Below, piece by piece: positions 1 through 5,230 of a stretch of DNA of 8,722 bases (position 1 is its first letter; the number at the start of each line of letters is the position of its first letter). The notes beneath the pieces were generated by a model. The model did no database searches and was not told the DNA's origin. It saw only the letters and a program-made list of their open reading frames with translations. Origin of the DNA: Opitutales bacterium (GTDB lineage: Bacteria > Verrucomicrobiota > Verrucomicrobiia > Opitutales > T3Sed10-336). Location: the NCBI GenBank assembly GCA_007132315.1, contig SLOW01000096.1:1-8722 (forward strand). Direction: 5' to 3'. The translations under genes and the position numbers were made by a program.

Positions 1-160
1 AGCGGACGGTGATCGCGTGCAAATCGACGATCGGAAACAGGCACTCGTATTCCTCCAGCATCACCGCCCAGTTCTTGATGGCTCCCAGGTAATTGCCCAG
101 GGTCAGTTCGCCCGAGGGTTTCGCTCCGGTCAGAATTAAAGGTTTCCGTGTCTCGCTCAT
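1..160 (-). CDS. trpS: Tryptophanyl-tRNA synthetase, N-terminal fragment (cut by window edge)
   Basis: This gene encodes the class I synthetase that charges tRNA-Trp with tryptophan in the cytoplasm. Only the first 53 codons lie in the window; the rest runs off the left edge. The visible protein begins MSETRKPLILTGAKPSGELT and continues with LGNYLGAIKNW. This is the TrpS signature, where PSGELT-LGN contains the HIGH-like ATP-binding motif (T20-L-G-N23). Further on, the run IVDLHAITVR (residues 44-53) matches the conserved 'D-H-AIT' stretch of the Rossmann fold. The ATG at 158-160 fits the usual family start a few residues before the first beta strand. The sequence upstream of it shows no Shine-Dalgarno core. 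The gene lies 104 bases downstream of rny on the same strand and is probably co-transcribed with it. Identification is secure; nothing can be said about the missing C-terminal KMSKS region. Confidence 0.95.
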   Translation of the reverse strand, partial: MSETRKPLILTGAKPSGELTLGNYLGAIKNWAVMLEEYECLFPIVDLHAITVR

Positions 161-264
161 GGTTCGCGCCAATGGAGATACAGCCACCGCCAAGGCCGGC
201 GCAAGGTTCAAAACCGCCGGTCCGGCAAAACCGAAGCGGCTTCCCGGAACCGCGAGGGGCCGGT

Positions 265-1797
265 TCAGGTGGCGATGTCGTTGTAACGCTGTTCGCGAAT
301 CACGGTCACCTTGATGGTGCTCGGGTATTGGAGGTTCGACTCGATCTTGCGGCGAATTTGGCGCGCCAACTCCCGCGCCCCGTCATCGGACACCTCGTCC
401 GGCTCCACCAGCACACGGATTTCGCGGCCGGCCTGAAGGGCGAAAACCTCTCTGACGCCTTTCAAGGGGCCGGCGAGTTCTTCGAGCCGTCGCAACCGGT
501 CGATGTACGCGGTTTGCCCCTCGTTGCGCGCCCCGGGGCGAACGGCCGAAAGGGTGTCGGCCACCATGACCAGTCCCGCGAGGATGCTTTTCGCGGGGAC
601 CTCCTCGTGATGGGCCGCCACGGCGTTCACCACGGCGGCGTCCTCCCCGTAGCGCTGCAGGATATCCGCTCCGACAATGGCGTGACTGCCCACGTGTTCG
701 TGGGTGATCCCCTTGCCGATGTCGTGGAACAAACCGGCCCGCTTGGCCGGGACGGGATCCAGCCCCAATTCCAAAGCCAACATCGAACACAAGAACCCAA
801 CCTCCACCGAATGATCGAGCACGTTCTGGGTGTGGGAGTAACGGAATTTGAGCCTGCCGAGCAACTGGCGCACCTCCGGATGAACGCCGCCCAACTGGAG
901 CGCGTCCACCGCCTCGTCCCCGTGGCGGGCGATGTCGGTGGAAATCTCCGTGTTCGCCCGCGCAACGTATTCCTCGATGCTGGCGGGGTGAATACGGCCG
1001 TCGTCGATCAGGTATTCCAGCCCGATGCGGGCGACTTCGCGCCGGACGGGATCGAAGGAAGAAATCAGCACCGTTTCCGGGGACTCGTCCACCATCAGCG
1101 TTACCCCGGTGACGGCCTCGAAACATTTGATATTGCGCCCCTCCCGACCGATGATCCTCCCCTTCATGTCCTCTCCGGGAATCGACACCGTGGTGGCCGT
1201 GATGTCGTTCAGAGGCTGGGTCGCCAATCGTTGCATCGCGCTGACCAGCACCTGCCGCGCCTCGGTGCGCACTTCCTTCTCCGATTTCTCGAGCAGGTCG
1301 CGCCGAAAACGCCGCACGTCCTCGGCACACTCCGCCGCCACCTCCTCTTTGACAAGCCTCCGGGCCTCGTCCGCCGAGAAACCCGCCATCTCTTCCAGGC
1401 CGTGCCGGTACTGCCGGGCCAATTTGCGCGCCTTCGCATCGCGCGCGGCGACCCGTTCCTCCTCGGCTTCCAGTTGCCGGTTTCGCTGCTCCAAATTCTC
1501 GCGGTTGCGTTGAATGCGGCGCAATTCGCGTTCGATCTCCTCGCGGTGCCGTTCGCGCTCCAGTTCGAAGCGGTCCCGGTTACGTTCGAGCTCCGACCAT
1601 TTTTTCTCGATGCGCGTCTGCGCCTCGCTGAGGATCTCCCGGGAGGAGATTTCCGCTTCCTTTTTGGTATAGAAAAGCAATTTCTCGCACTGCTGCCGGG
1701 TGTTGTCCCGCCAGCGGTGTGTCAGATACCATACCAGGAAAGCCGAAGCGACCGCAGCCAGCAGACTGAGAAAAAATGATGACCAGACTGTGCTCAT
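265..1797 (-). CDS. rny: Ribonuclease Y
   Basis: RNase Y is a membrane-anchored endoribonuclease that starts mRNA decay. With the ATG at 1795-1797 the protein has 510 residues, close to the roughly 520 of Bacillus subtilis RNase Y. All domains are visible in the usual order. There is one N-terminal membrane helix (about 7-25) and a long charged coiled coil rich in Glu, Arg and Lys (about 30-135). A KH RNA-binding domain follows with GRIIGREGRN at 213-222. The HD hydrolase domain has LDHS near 327-330, the metal-binding pair H358-D359 in FHDIGKG, HH at 396-397 and D414 in VADTLSA. The C-terminus IKVTVIRE is typical. An in-frame GTG at 1821 would add eight residues (MFILELFR). I prefer the ATG because it puts the membrane helix at the position seen in other RNase Y proteins; neither start has a clear ribosome binding site. 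The gene is divergent from rodA and precedes trpS. Confidence 0.96.
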   Translation of the reverse strand: MSTVWSSFFLSLLAAVASAFLVWYLTHRWRDNTRQQCEKLLFYTKKEAEISSREILSEAQTRIEKKWSELERNRDRFELERERHREEIERELRRIQRNRENLEQRNRQLEAEEERVAARDAKARKLARQYRHGLEEMAGFSADEARRLVKEEVAAECAEDVRRFRRDLLEKSEKEVRTEARQVLVSAMQRLATQPLNDITATTVSIPGEDMKGRIIGREGRNIKCFEAVTGVTLMVDESPETVLISSFDPVRREVARIGLEYLIDDGRIHPASIEEYVARANTEISTDIARHGDEAVDALQLGGVHPEVRQLLGRLKFRYSHTQNVLDHSVEVGFLCSMLALELGLDPVPAKRAGLFHDIGKGITHEHVGSHAIVGADILQRYGEDAAVVNAVAAHHEEVPAKSILAGLVMVADTLSAVRPGARNEGQTAYIDRLRRLEELAGPLKGVREVFALQAGREIRVLVEPDEVSDDGARELARQIRRKIESNLQYPSTIKVTVIREQRYNDIAT

Positions 1798-1840
1798 GCG
1801 GAAAAGTTCGAGAATGAACACAGTAAGGAAAAAATCCAGC

Positions 1841-1867
1841 TTGAAAAACCCCCGAAATCATTTTCAA
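1841..1867. repeat. Spaced inverted repeat TTGAAAA-N13-TTTTCAA
   Basis: Two perfect 7-base arms, TTGAAAA (1841-1847) and TTTTCAA (1861-1867), are separated by 13 bases, so their centres are 20 bases apart, about two helical turns. This geometry suits a dimeric DNA-binding protein. It lies 44-70 bases upstream of the rny ATG. The repeat itself is certain, but its role as an operator is a guess, and AT-rich arms of this length can occur by chance. Confidence 0.35.
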
Positions 1868-1874
1868 TGAAACC

Positions 1875-1906
1875 GGGACTCTGTCCGGCTTCACGGACAG
1901 ACTCCT
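1875..1906. repeat. Strong hairpin 1 in the rny/rodA intergenic region
   Basis: The arms CTGTCCG (1881-1887) and CGGACAG (1894-1900) pair perfectly around the six-base loop GCTTCA. The stem extends by the 1880-1901 T-A pair, then after one C-C mismatch by three more Watson-Crick pairs and one G-T pair, ending at 1875 and 1906. No T-run follows on either strand, so it does not look like an intrinsic terminator. In a leader RNA of rny it would lie about 80 bases before the ATG and could be a control or processing structure. It contains one copy of TGTCCGGC. Confidence 0.55.
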
Positions 1907-1952
1907 GAGAGAGCCGCCCGCCGTTCCGGGGACAACATGTCGCAATATCGCC

Positions 1953-1974
1953 TCCCGTGTCCGGCGGCACGGGA
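1953..1974. repeat. Hairpin 2 in the rny/rodA intergenic region
   Basis: The arms TCCCGTG (1953-1959) and CACGGGA (1968-1974) form a perfect 7-base stem around an eight-base loop. The stem can extend inward by a T-G and a C-G pair. The loop region carries the second TGTCCGGC octamer (1958-1965). No T-run follows on either strand. It could be an RNA structure in a rodA or rny leader, or a protein-binding dyad; the sequence does not decide between these. Confidence 0.5.
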
Positions 1975-2036
1975 TCAGGAGGTCTCCCGCTGGCGAACAC
2001 TCCCGAATCGACCACACCAATTTTAAAACACAACGC

Positions 2037-2053
2037 GCCGGACAGGCTCCGGC
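2037..2053. repeat. Hairpin 3 just upstream of rodA
   Basis: The arms GCCGGA (2037-2042) and TCCGGC (2048-2053) form a perfect 6-base stem with a five-base loop. The hairpin ends 15 bases before the proposed TTG start of rodA, so in the rodA mRNA it would sit where the ribosome binds. On the minus strand it carries the third copy of TGTCCGGC (2037-2044). An effect on rodA translation is possible but is inference only. Confidence 0.45.
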
Positions 2054-2068
2054 TCCGTATTCCCGCCA

Positions 2069-3298
2069 TTGCAGACGTTCAGTCCCAAAGCTTATTATTT
2101 GAATTTCTTTCGAACGACCGGCTCCGGCCGTTTCGATCCGATCGGTCCGATCTGCATGGTGGCTCTCATGGCGACCGGCGTCTTCTTCATTTACAGTGCG
2201 CAAGTGTACACCGGACTGAGTCAATTCCGGATGCAAGTCATCTGGATCGGAGGCGGTCTGGTGGCGTACGTGTTCGTCAGCTACCTCGACTACCGGATTG
2301 TCCTCCGGAGTTCCCATTGGATCTATCTCGCGGCTATCGCCATTCTTCTCCTGCTGTGGACACCGCTGGCCGGACCGCCTCGGCACGGAGCGGTCCGGTG
2401 GCTGGATTTCGGTTTTTTCTCGGTCCAACCCTCCGAAGCGGCCAAATTGGGGTGCCTGGTGATCACGGCCAGCATCCTGGCCCGCTCCCGGGTCGGCTCG
2501 TTGCGGGAATCCCTCCTGACGGTCCTGAAAATCGGGGTGGTGATTTCGGTACCTATGTTGTTGATTTTCATGCAGCCCGATCTAGGATCGGCGCTTGTCA
2601 TTCCTCCGATGGTTCTCTCTCTCCTATACGTCGCCAATTTCCCGAAGATCTACTTCGGTGTCGTCATCGGCGCCCTGCTGCTGATGATCGCTATCGTTGC
2701 CATCGACGTCCGGGGATACGAACGGTTCCTGGAGGAAAACAATCTTTCTCCCACCACCCACCGGGGTCAGTACGAGGAGCACTCGCTCCTTCCCCTGCGC
2801 GATTATCAAAGGAACCGTATCCTTTCTTTCGTAGCGCCGGAGAGAATCGATCCGGTGGGGATCGGCTGGAACGTGCGCCAGTCGCTGATTTCGGTGGGAT
2901 CCGGCGGAGCCTTCGGCAAGGGCTGGGGCGAAGGCACCCAGGCCCAGCTCGGGTACCTGCCGCGCGGCGTGGCGCACAACGATTTTATTTTCTCCGTCTT
3001 GGCGGAGGAAAAGGGTTTTATGGGAAGCGCGCTGGTGGTAGGCATTTACGGCCTGCTACTGGCAAACGGGGTCCGTGTCGCGGGCCTCGCCAGAGACCGT
3101 TTCGGCATGTTGCTGGCCCTCGGGGTCACCATCATTTTCTCCGTCCACGTGTTCATCAACATTGGCATGACCATCGGACTGATGCCGATAACCGGTCTCC
3201 CGCTTCCCTTCTTAAGTTACGGAGGCTCTTTCATGATCAGCTGCTGCATCCTGCTCGGGCTGGTGCAAAGCGTATATCGGTTCCGAAGGGAGTATTGA
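2069..3298 (+). CDS. rodA: Rod shape-determining SEDS glycosyltransferase RodA
   Basis: RodA is the SEDS-family peptidoglycan polymerase that works with PBP2 and the MreB complex in cell elongation, in the cytoplasmic membrane. The 409-residue protein is polytopic and shows the family landmarks in order: YSAQ after the first helix (42-45), VQPSEAAK (119-126), MQPDLGSALV (168-177), DYQRNR (245-250), and GSGGAFGKGWGEGTQAQLGYLP at 277-298. DFIFSVLAEEKG (305-316) includes the likely catalytic aspartate D305. GLPLPFLSYGGS at 376-387 closes the set. These motifs separate RodA from FtsW reasonably but not absolutely. The start is TTG at 2069: an in-frame TAA lies at 2024, and the next ATG (2156) falls inside the first membrane helix. 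The loop before DYQ (about 214-243) looks longer and more charged than in E. coli RodA. No mre genes or PBP2 gene lie nearby in the window; rodA instead leads the plus-strand series. Confidence 0.92.
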   Translation: MQTFSPKAYYLNFFRTTGSGRFDPIGPICMVALMATGVFFIYSAQVYTGLSQFRMQVIWIGGGLVAYVFVSYLDYRIVLRSSHWIYLAAIAILLLLWTPLAGPPRHGAVRWLDFGFFSVQPSEAAKLGCLVITASILARSRVGSLRESLLTVLKIGVVISVPMLLIFMQPDLGSALVIPPMVLSLLYVANFPKIYFGVVIGALLLMIAIVAIDVRGYERFLEENNLSPTTHRGQYEEHSLLPLRDYQRNRILSFVAPERIDPVGIGWNVRQSLISVGSGGAFGKGWGEGTQAQLGYLPRGVAHNDFIFSVLAEEKGFMGSALVVGIYGLLLANGVRVAGLARDRFGMLLALGVTIIFSVHVFINIGMTIGLMPITGLPLPFLSYGGSFMISCCILLGLVQSVYRFRREY

Positions 3299-3332
3299 AC
3301 ACCATGTTGGAACACGAAACGACGAGGATACT

Positions 3333-3352
3333 CCGGGGCTACCACACCCCGG
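3333..3352 (+). repeat. GC hairpin in the rodA-RNase E/G gap
   Basis: The arms CCGGGG (3333-3338) and CCCCGG (3347-3352) pair perfectly around an eight-base loop. It sits in the middle of the 102-base gap between rodA and the RNase gene and has no T-run after it, so it is unlikely to end transcription. In a polycistronic mRNA it could mark a processing site or protect one of the products. This is inference. Confidence 0.4.
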
Positions 3353-3400
3353 CAGCGACTGGAGGAAAGAGCCCAACAGCAACGGGACACATCCAGAACA

Positions 3401-5167
3401 ATGAAACAATCATCCATCAACAAGAACGAGGGAAATGACCTTTCGGAAAGTCAGATCAAAGAACTGCAATCTCCACCAAGCGAGCGCAATATCACGCCGA
3501 TTGCCCCGGAGAAGTTAAAAAAGGACGCCCGGGCGCGGGCGCGGAAGAAACCCTTCCTGAACAAGATTCTCGACACGTTCAAGCGCGAGCAGGACAGTTT
3601 TCGCGAGCTCATCATCAACGCCGAACCGCTCGAAAAGCGGGTCGCGCTGCTTGTGGACGGCATACTGGAGAAGTTCGAGATCGAACGCGTCGGGGAGGAC
3701 CGCCAGGTGGGCAGCATCTACAAAGGCCGCATCCAGAACTTGGAAAACGGCCTGAAGGCGGCGTTCGTGGACATCGGCATGCCCAAGAACGCCTTCCTGC
3801 ACTACTGGGACATCCTGCCCGCGGCCGCCGACTCGTCGGTCGAAGTCGTCCGCGTCAACACGAGCAAAGACACCGGCCGCGACAAACAAAAGCAGCTCAA
3901 CATCAAGGACGTACCCTCGCACTACCCGGTCGGGACCGAGATCGTCGTGCAGATCACCAAGGGGCCCATCGGAACCAAAGGGCCTCGAACGACCACCAGC
4001 ATCAGCCTCCCGGGGCGGTTTCTGGTCCTGATGCCCTACTGCGACCAGTGCGGGATCTCGCGCAAGATCGAGGATCCCAAGGAACGCAACCGCCTCAAAA
4101 AGATCCTCCGCTCCCTGACCATCCCGGACGGCATGGGAGTCATCCTGCGCACCGCCGGCGAAGGCAAGAAACTCCGCTACTTCGTGCGTGACCTGCATAT
4201 CCTGCTGAAAAAGTGGGAAGAGATTCAGCGGAATATGGAGAGCTCCTCCAAGGCCGGCTGTCTCTACCAGGAGCCGGATCTGATCGAGCGCACGGTGCGG
4301 GATTTTCTCACCGAGGATATCGACCGGGTCATCGTCGACAGCCCCGAGGACCACAAAACCATCGAGGGACTCGTCTCCCAAATCTCCTCCCGCTCGAAGT
4401 CGAAAGTTTCGGTGTATTCGGACACCATCCCGATCTTCGAACGTTTCAACATCGAGCGGCAGATCGAGCAATCCTTCCAGCGGCAAACCACCCTGCCCTC
4501 GGGCGGCCAGATCGTCATCGACGAAACCGAGGCCCTGATCGCCATCGACGTCAACACCGGCGCGCACAAGGCGAAAAGCGGGGAGGACAAGAACACGATT
4601 TTCCAGGTCAACATGGAAGCCGCGACGGAGGTCGCGAGGCAGGTGCGCCTGCGTAACATCGGCGGTCTCATCATCATCGATTTTATCGACATGAAGAGCC
4701 GCCGCGATCGCAACCAGCTGTACAACCGGATGCGGCGCGAGATGGCCAACGACCGGGCCAAAACCCACATCCTTCCCATCTCGCAACTCGGCATCATGCA
4801 GATGACCCGGCAGCGCCAGCAGGAAAGCCACTCATCGGGCATCTACACCGACTGCCCGTACTGCCGCGGCCGCGGCATCGTGAAATCGGCGCGCACCATG
4901 AGCGTGGAAATCCAGCGCCGGCTGGCCAGCGTCCTGCGGCGGCTGGCCGCGGAAACAAAGCGCGACGGAGCCGATGGCACGGCGGAGCGGGGGTTGCGGA
5001 TCCTCGTCCACCCCAGCATCCTGGAACGCCTGCGCCAGGAGGACGAAGCCCTCCTGGCCGACCTCCAGAAACTGCACGGCATCAGCCTGGCTTTCCGTCC
5101 GGACCCGAGTTTTCATGTCGAGAATTTCAAGATCGTGGATATGCACACCAACGAAGAGTACCGGTGA
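3401..5167 (+). CDS. rng: Ribonuclease E/G family endoribonuclease with N-terminal extension
   Basis: This is an RNase E/G endonuclease that cleaves single-stranded RNA in mRNA decay and rRNA/tRNA maturation. The 588-residue protein is longer than E. coli RNase G (489) but lacks the large C-terminal degradosome scaffold of RNase E. Residues 1-68 form a charged extension before the usual family start (ELIINAEPLEKRVALLVDG, 69-87). The S1 domain follows with GSIYKGRIQNLENGLKAAFV (104-123) and DIGMPKNAFLHYWDI (124-138). The DNase-I-like core has the two metal-binding aspartates D383 in IAIDVNTG and D427 in IIIDFIDM. The zinc-link cysteines C485 and C488 lie in CPYCRGRG. The ATG at 3401 is the first standard start after the rodA stop in this frame, although the frame is open right back to that stop. 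An upstream GGAGGA (3361-3366) is too far away to serve it. The symbol rng rests on size; rne is equally defensible. The gene lies between rodA and a transporter gene, probably in one operon. Confidence 0.95.
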   Translation: MKQSSINKNEGNDLSESQIKELQSPPSERNITPIAPEKLKKDARARARKKPFLNKILDTFKREQDSFRELIINAEPLEKRVALLVDGILEKFEIERVGEDRQVGSIYKGRIQNLENGLKAAFVDIGMPKNAFLHYWDILPAAADSSVEVVRVNTSKDTGRDKQKQLNIKDVPSHYPVGTEIVVQITKGPIGTKGPRTTTSISLPGRFLVLMPYCDQCGISRKIEDPKERNRLKKILRSLTIPDGMGVILRTAGEGKKLRYFVRDLHILLKKWEEIQRNMESSSKAGCLYQEPDLIERTVRDFLTEDIDRVIVDSPEDHKTIEGLVSQISSRSKSKVSVYSDTIPIFERFNIERQIEQSFQRQTTLPSGGQIVIDETEALIAIDVNTGAHKAKSGEDKNTIFQVNMEAATEVARQVRLRNIGGLIIIDFIDMKSRRDRNQLYNRMRREMANDRAKTHILPISQLGIMQMTRQRQQESHSSGIYTDCPYCRGRGIVKSARTMSVEIQRRLASVLRRLAAETKRDGADGTAERGLRILVHPSILERLRQEDEALLADLQKLHGISLAFRPDPSFHVENFKIVDMHTNEEYR

Positions 5168-5230
5168 CCGCCGCCGGAACCCGCCACAGGCCGGCGCCTC
5201 ACCCAATCGTGAACCCGAAACACACTCTCG

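Larger units (their letters stand above)
1798..2068. promoter_or_regulatory. Divergent rny/rodA intergenic region
   Basis: This 271-base region (247 if rny starts at its upstream GTG) separates the oppositely transcribed rny and rodA and must hold promoters or leader sequences for both. I see no good sigma-70 pair on either strand. The best AT-rich patch on the plus strand is TTTTAAAA at 2021-2028, which could serve as a -10 element for rodA, but no matching -35 is evident. The region holds three hairpins and one spaced inverted repeat, listed separately. The octamer TGTCCGGC occurs three times: at 1882-1889 and 1958-1965 on the plus strand and at 2037-2044 on the minus strand. A perfect Shine-Dalgarno-like AGGAGGT at 1977-1983 is followed by no ATG, GTG or TTG at usable distance. 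No convincing gene lies here. Confidence 0.6.

Noticed and set aside
227..247. Weak terminator-like hairpin with TTTT tail (minus strand) between rny and trpS
   Set aside because: The stem is only four contiguous pairs (GAAG/CTTC) with a bulge, and the T-run is four bases; this is too weak to claim a terminator.
148..1779. Plus-strand open frame of 543 codons opposite rny
   Set aside because: It is in exact codon register with rny on the other strand. Its length only reflects the near absence of TTA, CTA and TCA codons in rny. The translation has no recognisable domain.
1977..1992. Perfect Shine-Dalgarno-like AGGAGGT upstream of rodA
   Set aside because: The only start-like codon at good distance is a CTG at 1990 in the shadow frame; it cannot serve the rodA TTG 86 bases away.
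1794..2069. Minus-strand ORF of 91 codons filling the rny-rodA gap
   Set aside because: It overlaps the start of rny and the start of rodA, covers the hairpins, and has no recognisable features; it is more likely non-coding.
1957..3438. Same-strand open frame of 493 codons overlapping rodA in another frame
   Set aside because: It is strikingly long, but the translation is rich in Arg, Gly, Ser, Pro and His as shadow frames in GC-rich DNA are, while rodA has all SEDS motifs in its own frame.
3304..3438. Small ORF of 44 codons beginning MLEHETTRILRGYH between rodA and the RNase gene
   Set aside because: It starts with ATG but has no ribosome binding site, overlaps the RNase start by 38 bases, and resembles no known leader peptide. 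It is the tail of the shadow frame through rodA.
3515..4831. Minus-strand open frame of 438 codons opposite the RNase E/G gene
   Set aside because: It is also in register with the sense codons and is explained by the same codon bias; the sense protein is unmistakable.
5172..5196. CGCCGG/CCGGCG inverted repeat between the RNase and symporter genes
   Set aside because: Six-base GC arms with a 13-base loop are expected by chance in DNA of this composition, and no T-run follows.
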